From Silene conica (Eukaryota > Streptophyta > Magnoliopsida > Caryophyllales > Caryophyllaceae), in contig CM055315.2 of NCBI GenBank assembly GCA_029255685.2, positions 49,939,358-50,003,357 on the forward strand: a DNA stretch of 64,000 nt, read 5' to 3'. Shown in pieces: positions 49,564-61,171 of this stretch; position 1 is the first letter of the stretch, and each line of letters starts with the position of its first letter. The translations under genes were made by a program, and so were the position numbers. The notes under the pieces were generated by a model, which did no database searches, was not told the origin of the DNA, and saw nothing but the letters and a program-made list of their open reading frames with translations.

Positions 49564-52500
49564 TCAATCAAACAGATGCGGGTAACGTTCTCTCATGGAT
49601 ATCTCAGGCTCCCAAGTCGCCTCTTCCTGATTATGATTGGTCCACAGAACTTTTACTAATGACGTCTCCCCATTCCGAGTCTTTCGCACCTTCCTGTCTA
49701 GGATCTCCTTCGGTGTCTCCACGTAAGCCAACTGCTCATCTACCTCGATCACCTCGTGCTGAAGCACATGTGATGGATCACTCACATATTTCCTCGACTG
49801 AGACACATGGAACACATGATGGACCTTGGATAGGGTTGGAGGTAAAGCTAAACGATATGCCACCTCTCCAACTCTGTCCAAGATCTCAAACGGCCCAATA
49901 AATTTCTGACTCAGTTTGCCACGCTTGCCGAATCTCATCACACCCTTCATTGGAGATACTTTCAGTAGTACCTTCTCTCCTGCCTCGAAGGAAATATCAC
50001 TCCTCTTCGGGTCTGCATAGCTCTTCTGTCTATCCTGAGCGGCCCTCATCTTCTGTCGAATAATCTGCACCTGCTCCACCATCTCCTGGATCATATCTGG
50101 CCCTAAAGTCACAACATCGGCTCGATTATCCCAACACACAGGGCTCCGACACTTCCTCCGGTACAAAGCCTCAAAAGGGGCCATCCCAATACTGGCATGA
50201 TAGCAGTTATTATACGAAAACTGTAACACCCCAAGAGTATGAGAGGATAAGTTGTCCCACATCGGTAGAATGTGAGGATTGTGATATGTGTATAATAACT
50301 CCCACCCACCACTTAGTAACCAGGCCTTGTGCTTTTGGGCTTAAGTGAGGACAAATAATGGGCCCAAAGGCTTACCTCCCATCTTATTGGGGGTGTGTTA
50401 TGACCGTGGTGGGTCGGGTTGTTACAAAAACTCTATCAATCCCAGTCGATCCTCCCAAGATCCTCCGAACTCAAGTACGCAAGCTCTCAACATATCCTCA
50501 AGTGTTTGGATCGTCCTCTCAGTCTGGCCGTCGGTAGCTGGATGGAAAGCTGTACTCATCTTCAACTGAGTACCCAAAGCGGCCTGCAACTCCTGCCAAA
50601 ATGTAGATATGAACCTCGAATCTCGATCCGAAACAATATCCTTAGGCACCCCATGTAACTTGACCACATTCCGAACATATGACTTAGCCAACTTGGCTTT
50701 ACTCCAGGTATCTTTCATCGGAATAAAGTGAGCAGACTTAGTCAGACGGTCCACAATCACCCAAATCATGTTATTGCCCCTCTGAGTCCGAGGCAACCCC
50801 ACAATAAAGTCCATCGAGATGTTCTCCCACTTCCACTCTGGCACATCCAACGGTTGAACTTTCCCTTGAGGTCTCTTATGCTCCCCTTTCACTCTCTGAC
50901 ATGTCAGACACCTCGACACAAATTCTGCAACTTCCTTCTTCATATTTGGCCACCTGAATGTTTTCTTGAGATCTTTATACAACTTATCACCCCGTTGATG
51001 AACAGAATATGGAGTAGCATGAGCTTCAGTCAGAATTTTCTTCTTTAGCTCCTCAACATCCGGAATACACCATCGCCCACTAACCCTCAAACTACCGTCG
51101 GTATGAATACTGAACTTGGATGTAGCCTCTCCGACCTCACTCTCAACCATTCCGCGCCATTTCTGGATTCTCGCATCACTCTTTTGCAACTCACGAATCT
51201 CCCCATACAACTCAGGCTCCACTATCAAATCACTAAGAGCATCCCCTTTTCGGATCATGAAAATTCCTATCTCCCGTAGTTCGCCATGCAACCTCACTCT
51301 CGATCTGTCACAACTCAAAGCATGAACAGATTTCCTACTTAGGGCGTCAGCTACCACATTCTCCTTGCCCTCATGGTAGACAATCTGCATATTGTAGTCT
51401 CCAATCAACTCTATCCACCTCCTCTGCCTCATGTTCAACTCTCGCTGGGTGTAGATATACTTCAAACTCTTGTGATCAGAAAACACCTTAAATGTGGCTC
51501 CATAAAGGTAATGGCGCCACAATTCAAGTGCAAAGACCACTGCTCCCAGTTCCAAGTCATGAGTCGGATAATTTTCTTCATAGGTCTTCAATTGGCGAGA
51601 AGCATACGCTATCACCCTCCCATTCTGCATTAGTACACAACCCAAACCATGCTTCGAAGCGTCAGTATACACTTCAAAATTATCACTCCCGACAAGCAAA
51701 GCAAGGATAGGAGCTGTTGTCAGACGTTCCTTAAGGGTCGGGAATGCCTTCTCACAACTCTCATCCGAGATGAAACGGTTCTCTTTCCTCATCAACAATG
51801 TCAACGGCTTCGCTATCTTTGAAAAATCTTTGACAAATCTCCGATAATATCCAGCCAATCCCAGGAAGCTTCGAATCTCACCCACATTCTTCGGACTCTG
51901 CCACCTAGTCACAGCCTCGATCTTACTAGGGTCAACAGACACCCCCTCCTTTGAAATTACATGCCCCAGAAATGCCACTCTCTCCAACCAGAACTCACAC
52001 TTACTCAACTTAGCATTGAGTTTATGTTCCTCTAGGGTCTGAAGTACTCTCCTCAAATGGTCCTCGTGCTCTTCTGCATTCCTGGAGTATACCAGGATAT
52101 CATCTATGAATATCACCACGAACTTATCCAGATATGGGCTGAAGACTCGATTCATCAAATCCATGAACACAGCTGGAGCATTAGTCAATCCAAATGGCAT
52201 AACCACAAATTCATAGTGGTCATACCTCGTTCTGAATGCGGTCTTTGGAATATCTTCATCCTTTATTCTCAACTGGTGATACCCGTATCTCAAGTCGATC
52301 TTAGAGAAAACCCCAGCTCCACTTAGCTGATCGAACAGATTGTCAATTCTTGGCAAAGGATAACGGTTCTTGATGGTCACATTGTTCAGTGGTCGAATGA
52401 ATCCTTTCTCAGCTAGTTCATCCAACTGTTTCTTCAATTCCTCCATCTCCTTCGGTCCCATACGGTACGGTGATTTAGAAATCGGTCCCGCCCCTGGTTT

Positions 52501-53421
52501 TAGGTCAATGGAAAACTCCACTTCCCTCCTTGGCGGTAATCCCGGAACGTCGTCTCGGAACACTCCCTCAAACTCCCGCACCACAGGTATCTCACTAGTC
52601 TTAGGAGTCTCAGCCTCACAATTCCACATTTGGCACAAGATCAGACTCTCTCCTTTTCTCAAGCTAGACTTAAGGGTGTTGACGGAAATGAACTTGATTT
52701 TAGGTTTAACGCGATATCCCTTGTAAGACACCCACACTCCCTTAGGTCCCTTCAATGAAATTTTCTTTTGATGACAGTCAATAAAAGCTCGATACTTCCT
52801 CAGCCAGTCCATCCCGAGGATCACTTCAAAACCCCCCAATGGAAATTCTATGAGGTCACAATAGAAAATTGCTTCCCCGATTTTGATGGGTACACTTCTA
52901 TAGACCTTATTACAGGTGATCGACTCTCCTGAAGGTATGATAACGGAGTCCGCGACCAGATCAAATCTCTCAAGTCCCAAAGCCCTAACATGCTCTCTAG
53001 ACACAAAGGAATGGGTCGCGCCGGAATCGTAAAGTACAAAAGTAGGTTTAGAGTTCACAAGAAAAGTACTGGTCACCACGTGAGCATCATCCTTAGCGGC
53101 CTGTTTCCCTATGGCAAAGAGCTTGCCACTGGACTTGACTCCACTCCGGCTGGCAGAAGATGTCCCAGTCTGCTGATTTCCTTCTGTTCCCGTCTTTTGA
53201 TTGTTTCCACTTCCATTGTACTGATTCTGGTACGAACGGTTCTGATTGCTGTTGTAGTTCCTTTGATAGTTGTTGCTGCCTCCAGACTTCGCACCCCCAC
53301 CATAGTTTGTCATGGGTGTGCGATAGCCACTGCTACCATATGACTGAGTGCGAGATCCTTGATACCCTGAAGTCGGCGTACGATAACCTCCAGACTGGTT
53401 TCCCCCAGACGAGCGACATAC
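49564..53421 (-). pseudogene. Element B gag end and pol with chromodomain
   Basis: One long minus-strand frame from the C junction, with the TRIM solo LTR as the only interruption. After the last zinc-knuckle cysteine (VCRSSGG) come a Gly/Asn/Gln-rich linker, protease ([10 protein letters not shown]; Asp near 53028), RT ([22 protein letters not shown], residues 402-410 from Met 53313), RNase H ([23 protein letters not shown]), integrase ([39 protein letters not shown]) and a chromodomain (PKEILDRKVRKT to EATWEPEISM) ending YPHLFD. Compared with C, 27 codons of the RT fingers (up to the DYRELN motif) are missing in frame at about 52389, so RT should be inactive even though the frame is open. 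Confidence 0.92.
50222..50426 (+). mobile_element. TRIM solo LTR
   Basis: A single 205-bp LTR of the TRIM family (TGTAACACCCC to GGTTGTTACA) with a perfect target duplication AAAAC (50217-50221, 50427-50431). Removing it and one duplication restores the integrase reading frame of B at EFSYNNCYH. It differs from TRIM-1 LTRs at about ten positions. Confidence 0.95.
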
Positions 53422-54647
53422 TGTAATACTTCTAAAATCTAGACGCTATAATTGAGTTATTTGTTGTGTCGATAGTTGAGTTTATTTGTTAAGTAACGAA
53501 TCGAGTTATGAGATTAGGTTGTTATGAGGGTTCGAACCCTAGACCTCTAGCCCTATGTTTAGGTCGTGGTGGGGATCGACCCCGAGACCTTATGCGCGTG
53601 GCTTGGGCCTCGTAGTGTGTGCCACAACCCCAAGCCCACGGCTGTTTTAAAAACAGCTCCACAAAACCCTACTAAGAGACCATGCTACCGCCACCTTTTA
53701 ACACCTTCCATAAACCCTAAACTTACCCTAATCCTCATTCCAATACCCCATTCCTACAGCCGTCACAACATAGAATAGAGAGGCAGTAATCACGGTGGTC
53801 TTAGAGGGGCGTAAGGCGGCTCGATTTGACTGAGAAGTTGGGTATGTCACCTCTCGTTGTAATTCCAGCATTGTTTTGTGTTTTCATCGTTTAAGTAATT
53901 GACTATAACACGATCTACCTTCACTGCTTTTGCATAAATTCGTAATATACCATGTAATGAACATATGTAATCTGTTAGGTGGTCGTCGTTGTCTGTTAAA
54001 GGTCGTTGCGAGAGGGTGTTTTAATACGGTGTCAGAAGGGTTGTGTCTTCGTTCTGTATGTATGCGGGTTTGTTGGTATGTTCATGGGTGTTTATGTTAA
54101 CGTTTGTGTCTGTTTTGATAAGGGTCTTGGCTTAGGGAGTCTGTGGAGGTTTGGGTGATGCAGGTAAGGGTCGTGCGGTGGTCGATGGTGGCAGGGTGTG
54201 TCAGTTCACGGGAGTTCGACAGGGGGGTTTGTGTGTTTCGTTAGTGTCTGTTTGCCTCTGTTCAGGTATCTGCTCGGGTACAAGGGTTTTGGGAGGGGTA
54301 ACACCGTCGACTCGGGGGAGGTCAATGCGGTGTTACCCCGTGTCTGCGCAGTCCAGGTGTCAGGGGTGTTGTTGGGGTGGTTGTGTCAGTTGTGTCGGGT
54401 TGGCAAGGGTGGTCGATAGGCGTCTGTTCTGGGCTGGTCTAGGGTTTGACGTGACAAACCAGGCCTGTTTTGGGGCTCTAGTTCACCACGGTGGTGTTAG
54501 TCGAAGGGTTGGTGGTGGTTGTGGTGTTGAGTGGTGCTGCTGGGTACGCGCTGTGGTGGTTGCAGCCGGCCGCGACAGTGGTACGGTGGTGAGGAGGTGG
54601 TAGTGGTAGTGAGTCGGGTTTTGGGGTTAAAGGAGTTGGGGTTTTTG

Positions 54648-54650
<3 letters not shown>

Positions 54651-54738
<88 letters not shown>
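54651..54738. repeat. (ATT)29 microsatellite in the C LTR
   Basis: About 29 uninterrupted ATT triplets, the reverse-strand counterpart of the expanded AAT tract of B. Confidence 0.97.
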
Positions 54739-55251
54739 TTGTATGATAAGTGTTGTTTTATTATTATTGCTATTATGATTAGTATTAGTTTTATTATGAT
54801 TTTATTGTTAATTAGTGTTTTATTATGTTCATACGGTTTTGGGGCGTGTTTATTAAATATGCGAGTCGGGAATTATTTAAGTCATGGGACGTCTATATTT
54901 TTGGAAAGTTACTATTTTGGGAAAGTTTCTATTTATGGAAACTTTCCACTTTTGGAAGGTTGCTATTTATAGTAAGTACGTTCGTTAAGGGGTTCGGGAA
55001 GTTTGTTAATTCGTTGCATATATCTGTTTAGGTAGCAAGTTTCGAGTGGAACATTTCTAAGCATATCTCGGATTGTGTCTGCGTTTCTGCTGTTTCAGGT
55101 AGGGGAAAATACCGGTATATGATGATGTGTAAATTGTTCTTATTTGTTATTAAGCATGTTTGTGATATAATACCATGTGATCGTTATGTTGTGTTATCTA
55201 TATTATTCTGAGATATTGTTACGATGTGAATATATATTGGGTCTTGTGATA

Positions 55252-55385
55252 TGGTGTTGGATCGGTGCGGAGTATATTTGGTGTTGGATCGGTGCGGAGT
55301 ATATATGGTGTTGGATCGGTGCGGAGTATATATGGCGTTGGATCGGTGCGGAGTTTATTTGGCGTTGGATCGGTGCGGAGTTTAT
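55252..55385. repeat. 27-bp subrepeats in the C LTR
   Basis: Five tandem copies of a 27-bp unit containing GTTGGATCGGTGCGGAGT with small changes (TATATAT, TATATTT, TTTATTT tails). Confidence 0.93.
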
Positions 55386-55762
55386 TATATTGTTATATTT
55401 ATTCTTTTCCCTACTCAACCTCGTGGTTGACCCTGTGTATTCATGATCACCTGTGATGAACCAATTTATTGGGGAGCAGATTGACAGGTGGCTGAGACTA
55501 AGGGGGAGCTATGGGAGAAAGAGCTGGATTCGGACCAGACTAGAGTCTAGATCACCTTAGTCAGTTTAGCATGAGTTGTATTTTCTTTATTACGTTAAGA
55601 CGTTCGTATATGGTTGTAAGGACATGTTATGAGTTTAATTTTAATTAAAGTACTGTTTATATTTCCTTTGTATCTACTGCCTCGGGAAACCGAGATGGTA
55701 ACACCTTTGTTTATCTGAGGAGTCCTAGTACAGGCCCTTAAATAAATGGGGGTGTTACAAAG

Positions 55763-55775
55763 TGGTATCAGAGCG
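55763..55775 (+). promoter_or_regulatory. Element C primer binding site
   Basis: TGGTATCAGAGCG three bases after the LTR, followed by AACGATCCTCAGGCC exactly as in element F. The leader from 55776 to 56312 is non-coding. Confidence 0.92.
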
Positions 55776-56312
55776 AACGATCCTCAGGCCTAATCTAATG
55801 AACCCAATGAATGTAGGAGAGTCTAAATAAAATGAACCCCGGGGTAGGGCTTTTAGGAGCACACGAAAGGGAAAGTATGAGTTTGGGGCTCCCTCACACC
55901 GAACCATTGGCCCTATCAGTTTTACCCGGGAACCCAGAGTGAATATACGAGAGAAAAGGGTAGGTTAAGAAAAGATGGAAGTAATGGTATACTGTGATAA
56001 GTATTTTATGAGAATTCTGAGTATAAGTGACTGTTGGAAAAGCCGGAAGGGGCATGAGCATGAAAGAATCTTTAATTGTTTGAATAAAGAGGTGTATATT
56101 AACATGATATGTGAAGTGATTTGAAACATGTTAGTGATTCTTCTCTCATCATGTCTAGTGATATGCGGTTATGTGATCCCTGAGCCATGTTATAGAAGAG
56201 AACTACTTTATATGATAAGTGTTTATAGACTTTAATGCTTAGGGAACATAGCCCTAATCCAAATGGGTGCCCACATGAGTCGGGACTCATTTCTTTTCTG
56301 TTGTATTATAGT

Positions 56313-57780
56313 ATGCCTCCGCGAAGAGACAATCTTGCTAATATCACGCAAGAGGAATTGGACCGTTTGATAGCTGAGAATGAGGCCTTGAAGGCCAAAC
56401 GCATGGACTCCGCAAAAATGAGCACAATCATCGCGAGGCATCACCCTACCCAATTCACTGGGGAGGGGGAACCTCATCTGCTGGGAGCTTGGTGCCGGGA
56501 ATTCAGTAACCTATTCAAGTTGGTGGATTACCCTGAGGAATTGTGGGTTGACCAAGCAGCCCATTATCTGAGGGGTATGGCTGGAGACTGGTGGACAGGG
56601 AACAAGGGAGAGATCCGGGAGGCAGCTCAAGAGGATGGGACCGAGTTTGTTGCTTGGATCGCATTCAAAAAGATCTTGTATGAGGTGTTTCTACCAGAAT
56701 TCCAGAAAGCAAACTAAGGGAGGAGTTTGACACTTTCCGGATGACGGAGGACATGACGGTGGAGGCTTATTACAGAAAATTCATCCAACTGGTGAGTTAT
56801 GTGGGAGACATGGGGTTTGATGATGCCATGCTGGCAATGAAGTTCGAGAGAGGGTTAGCAATCGCCATCAAAAAGAGACTGATTGCGGCTCCGCCTACCA
56901 CAGTCCGGGACATCTATTTACGGGCTGGGGCGGCGGAGAGGCTCTCGGATATGATCAAGGAAGAAAAGAAGTCGAAATCAGAGAAGAGGAAGGCTGAGGC
57001 AGTGACGGAAGGTTCGAGGTCAAAGAAGCCAAGCACCAACAAGTATAGTGGTTACTTCAGTAACAACACTTCCGGAGGTGCGAGAAATCAGAGTGGGGGC
57101 AATCACATGAGTGGGGTTTCTGGCAGTGGTTCAGCCGGGATAGTGTGTTTTGGCTGTGGAAAGAAGGGACATAAGCAGGCAGTGTGTCGCTCTTCTGGAG
57201 GAAATCAGTCCGAGAGCTACCGTACGCCTACATCAGGATATCAGGGGTCTCGCACTCAATCTTATGGTAACAGTGGCTATCGCACGCCCATGACCAACTA
57301 TGGTGGGGGTGCGAAGTCTGGAGGGAGCAGCAACTATCACAGGAACTATAAAAATTATCAGAGCCGCTCGTACCAGAATCAATACAATGGAGGTGGAAGC
57401 AACCAAAAGACGGGAGCGGAAGGGAACCAGCAGGCTGGGACATCCAGTGCCAGTCAGAGTGGAGTCAAATCCAGTGGCAAGCTCTTTGCCATGGGAAAGC
57501 AGGCCGCGAAGGATGATGCTCATGTGGTCACTGGTACTTTTCTTGTGAACTCTAAACCTACTTTTGTACTTTTCGATTCTGGTGCCACCCATTCGTTTGT
57601 CTCTAGAGATCATGTTAAGGCTTTGGGACTTGAGAGATTTTATTGGGTCGCGGATTCAGTGACCATACCATCAGGCGAGTCGGTAGTTTGTAATAGAGTA
57701 TATGGTAGTGTACCCATCAAAATCGGGGAAGCAATTTTCTATTGTGACCTCATAGAATTTCCTCTGGGGGCTTTGAGGTG
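56313..57780 (+). pseudogene. Element C gag and protease, frameshifted
   Basis: Gag starts at Met 56313 (MPPRRDNLANITQEELDRLI), 550 bases after the primer site. The retrotransposon gag domain is clear (GAWCREFSNLFKL, WVDQAAHYLRGMAGDWW), but a single-base loss near 56712 ends the frame at KAN. It resumes as LREEFDTFRMTEDMTVEAYY. A basic linker and one CCHC knuckle, CFGCGKKGHKQAVC (about 57150-57190), follow, then a Gly/Ser/Asn-rich linker and protease [12 protein letters not shown] (about 57568). A second single-base loss in a G run near 57770 shifts the frame again, just before the end of the protease. Confidence 0.9.
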
Positions 57781-59399
57781 ATTCTGGGGATGGACTGGCT
57801 AGGGAAGTATCGAGCTTTTATCGACTGTCATCAAAAGAAAATTTCCTTGAAGGGACCTAAGGGAGTGGGGGTGTCTTACAAGGGATATCGAGTCAAACCA
57901 AAAATCAGATTCATCTCTGTCAACACCCTGAAGTCTAGCTTGAGGAAAGGAGAGAGCCTGATCTTGTGCCAAATGTGGAATTGTGAGGCTGAGACTCCAA
58001 AGACTAGCGAGATACCTGTGGTACGGGAGTTTGAGGGAGTATTTCGAGACGACGTTCCAGGGTTACCGACGAGGAGGGAAGTGGAATTTTCCATTGACCT
58101 AAAACCAGGGGCGGGACCAATATCCAAATCACCGTACCGTATGGGTCCGAAGGAGATGGAGGAGTTGAAGAAGCAGTTGGATGAACTAGCTGAGAAAGGG
58201 TTCATTCGACCCAGTGTGTCACCCTAGGGAGCACCCGTTTTGTTTGTGAAGAAGAAGGATGGTAGTTTGAGACTTTGCGTTGACTACCGCGAGCTGAACA
58301 ATGTGACCATCAAGAATCGTTATCCTTTGCCGAGAATTGACGATTTGTTCGATCAGTTAAGTGGAGCTGGGGTTTTCTCCAAGATTGATTTGAGATCCGG
58401 GTATCATCAGTTGAGAATAAAGGATGAAGATATTCCAAAGACCGCTTTCCGAACGAGGTATGGCCACTATGAATTTGTGGTTATGCCCATTGGATTGACT
58501 AATGCTCCAGCTGTGTTCATGGACTTGATGAATCGAGTTTTCAGCCCATATCTGGACAAGTTTGTGGTGGTATTCATAGATGATATCCTGGTATACTCCA
58601 AGAATGCAGAAGAGCACGAGGACCATTTGAGGAAAGTACTTCAGACCCTGGAAGAACATAAACTCAATGCGAAGTTGAGTAAGTGTGAGTTCTGGTTGGA
58701 GAAAGTGGCATTTCTGGGGCGTGTAATTTCGAAGGAGGGGGTGTCTGTAGATCCTAGTAAGATTGAGGCTGTGACTAAGTGGCAGAGTCCGAAGAATGTG
58801 GGTGAGATTCGAAACTTCTTGGGATTGGCTGGATATTATCGGAGATTCGTCAAAGATTTTTCAAAGATAGCGAAGCCGTTGACATCGTTAATGAGAAAAG
58901 AGAACCGTTTTGTCTGGGATGAGAGTTGTGAGAAGGCATTCCTGACTCTTAAGGAACGTCTGACAACAGCTCCTATCCTGGCCTTGCCAGTCGGAAGTGA
59001 TAATTTCGAGGTTTATACCGACGCTTCGAAGCATGGGTTGGGTTGTGTGCTAATGTAGAGTGAGAGAGTGATAGCGTATGCGTCTCGCCAGTTGAAGACC
59101 TACGAAGAAAATTATCTGACTCATGATTTGGAATTGGGCGCAGTCGTCTTTGCACTTAAATTGTGGCGCCATTACCTTTATGGAGCCACTTTTAAGGTGT
59201 TTTCTGATCATAAGAGCCTGAAGTATATCTTCACCCAGAGAGAGTTGAACATGCGACAGATGAGGTGGATATAGTTGATTGGAGACTATGATATGCATAT
59301 TGTCTATCATGAAGGTAAGGCGAATGTGGTAGCTGGCGCCCTAAGTAGGAAATCTGTGCATGCTTTGAATTGTGCCAGGTCGAGAGTGAAGTTGCATGG
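57778..59399 (+). pseudogene. Element C RT and RNase H with stops
   Basis: The frame resumes at ILGMDWLGKYRAF. RT has [35 protein letters not shown] and FIDDILVYS (near 58575), so it keeps the segment that B has lost. RNase H has [11 protein letters not shown] and [16 protein letters not shown] codons interrupt it at 58225-58227 (family position W), 59056-59058 (Q) and 59272-59274 (E). It breaks off at SRVKLHG where element D begins; integrase and chromodomain are absent from the window. Confidence 0.9.
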
Positions 59400-59842
59400 T
59401 GATGCGTGCCTATTTTATGATGTTTTACATCTATTTTTACACGCATTTGGTCGCTCATTTACTATGTTTTAGCCCTTTTTTCCCAACAATTGTGCACTTT
59501 CGTATTTTTATGCTCTTTTGCAGATTTATGCGGAAAAGGGACGATTTTGCACCAAATTTATGCCCTCGGGACTTTTTATGACTAAGGACAAGAAGGAACG
59601 AAGCCTAGCGCATATTTCAAGGCCTAAAGATAGTTTTTACAAGCAAAGAATCGATCCACGACATTGCAAGCTGTTTCAAATGTCTATATCTCGAGTTCTA
59701 GAGCTGATAATGGAGTGATTCCAGTTGGAGGTGAAAGCTTATCCTCTTAGCTTTCCAACGCCACGAGAATCGCTTGATTTCGATAAGTAACGAAGAAATG
59801 GCAGCTGTTTTAAGAACGATGCGCGCTGCAGTCCCGACAGTT

Positions 59843-59972
59843 GGTCGACCGACCAACAAAGTAGGTCGATCGACCAGGTTCCTATTGGAAAAGCCCAGAA
59901 TTTGCCTGAAGCCCAAAAATTGCATAAAATCCGTAAAGCGGTCGACCGACCGAAAATATTGGTCGACCGACC
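59843..59972. repeat. Dyad modules 8 and 9 (12-9-12)
   Basis: Module 8 is 59843-59875: GGTCGACCGACC, spacer AACAAAGTA, GGTCGATCGACC. Module 9 is 59940-59972: GGTCGACCGACC, spacer GAAAATATT, GGTCGACCGACC. Their starts are 97 bp apart, against 99 in the solo LTR. Confidence 0.95.
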
Positions 59973-60460
59973 ACAGCGCAGTCCCTGAAGTTTCCGAAAT
60001 GCCCATACAAGTGTTTAGGTCATTAGGAAACTCTTTAATTCCGCCTATATAAGCTAATTCAGTCCCTAATTCAGAATCAAGTCTTATTTAGAGAGTTTTA
60101 TTTAGTCTTTAGTTCAATTACAATCTTTCAATAATTCTCAACACTTTTAGTTTGTTCTTCAATCTTTCAACATTCATCAATAAAGTTTGTTCCTTTTCTG
60201 CCTTAATCCTATTTCCGGTAATTATTCTTTTAATCTAGTTTTATTATTGTTCTTATTTTTATCGCATCCGGTTTAAGTTAGAATCCCAAGCTTTATTAAT
60301 TCTTGCATGTTTAGATTATCGTTCACCATGTTTTCCATATCAAATCTCGTTTTTATTATTGTTCCAGTAATTATGAGTAGCTAATTTTCATATGTTAGGA
60401 TGTAGGGGATGAATATGCATAGGTAATAGAATTCGAAAGACCGACTTGTAGCAGGACCAC

Positions 60461-60534
60461 GGTCGGCCGACTGGAATAACTGGTCGGTCGACCGAGGCCG
60501 TGGTCGGCCGACTGGAGTAGCTGGTCGGTCGACC
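60461..60534. repeat. Dyad modules 10 and 11 (12-9-12)
   Basis: Module 10 is 60461-60493 (spacer GGAATAACT) and module 11 is 60502-60534 (spacer GGAGTAGCT). Both have arms GGTCGGCCGACT and GGTCGGTCGACC. Starts are 41 bp apart, as in the solo LTR. Confidence 0.95.
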
Positions 60535-61136
60535 ACCCGCGTATGTATTCTTATTTTCGTCTTTTCTTGTCAATTATAATATCCTGCAATGAGACCATAA
60601 GGAGACTTGTAGGATGTTAGTAATGACCTACCCAAGATTGAAAGATACGGGAAGGGCATTGGTTTACACCTTAAGACGGATAGGTTACTCAAGGGTGAAA
60701 GGTATGTGACCTGGGATTTAGGAATCACCCTTATTGTTGACACCCAATAATTGTGAGACCTAGGAACTAATAGCATAGGCCGAAAGGAGCTATTAGGTAG
60801 CATAGACCTAAAAAGTTATGTTACACCCCCTTACGCGACTGCAATACATGTTGACCTTAGGATTTATTTTACCTTAGCTATTTGTTACCCAAACATCCTA
60901 GCATCTCTTTTAATATAGTTTTAATCTCATCTTTATTTTCTTGCTTTATTTTTATCTTTGCCTTAGACTTAGTAAACAACCTTAAAAACCCCCAAAAAAT
61001 TGTTACCTTAACATTAACACCAAACAATAAACATTCCCCACCTCCTTGTGGTTCGACCCTGACTTTCACTATCTATTGTTAAAGTTAGGAATTATAAATT
61101 TTATCTTTGGTACCCTCAACGACGGGCATCAAATTT

Positions 61137-61154
61137 TGGCGCCGTTGCCGGGGA
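61137..61154 (+). promoter_or_regulatory. Element D primer binding site
   Basis: TGGCGCCGTTGCCGGGGA five bases after the LTR. This primer site, usually assigned to aspartate tRNA, is typical of Athila/Tat-type plant gypsy elements and differs from the methionine-type site of every other element in the window. Confidence 0.9.
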
Positions 61155-61171
61155 GGTGACGCCAGTGTTTA

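Larger units (their letters stand above)
53422..55759 (+). mobile_element. Element C 5' LTR
   Basis: 2338 bp, TGTAATACTTCT to GGGGGTGTTACA. It mirrors the B LTR in reverse: GGTGG-rich segment (54150-54620), ATT array, inverted-repeat cluster (54890-54975), 27-bp subrepeats, and the terminal GAGTCCTAGTACAGGCCC. The open frames at 54151-54603 and around are LTR sequence. Confidence 0.92.
53422..59399 (+). mobile_element. Tekay-type chromovirus C, 3' part cut off
   Basis: A plus-strand element of the same family as B, inserted into B head to head. It has a 5' LTR (53422-55759), primer site, leader, gag, protease, RT and RNase H, and is cut at 59399 by element D before integrase. CATAC (53417-53421) is the candidate target duplication. 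It has more frame damage than B: two frameshifts and at least three stops, several of them TAG in place of CAG, GAG or TGG. Confidence 0.9.
59400..61131 (+). mobile_element. Element D 5' LTR
   Basis: 1732 bp, TGATGCGTGCC to GACGGGCATCA. It aligns with the solo LTR at 16959-18532 (reversed) best in its last 700 bp. The first 600 bp are strongly diverged, except for the dyad modules. Open frames inside are not genes. Confidence 0.9.

Noticed and set aside
54151..54603. 150-residue Gly/Val/Cys-rich frame
   Set aside because: Lies wholly in the C LTR, GGTGG-rich, equivalent to non-coding segments in the B and solo LTRs.
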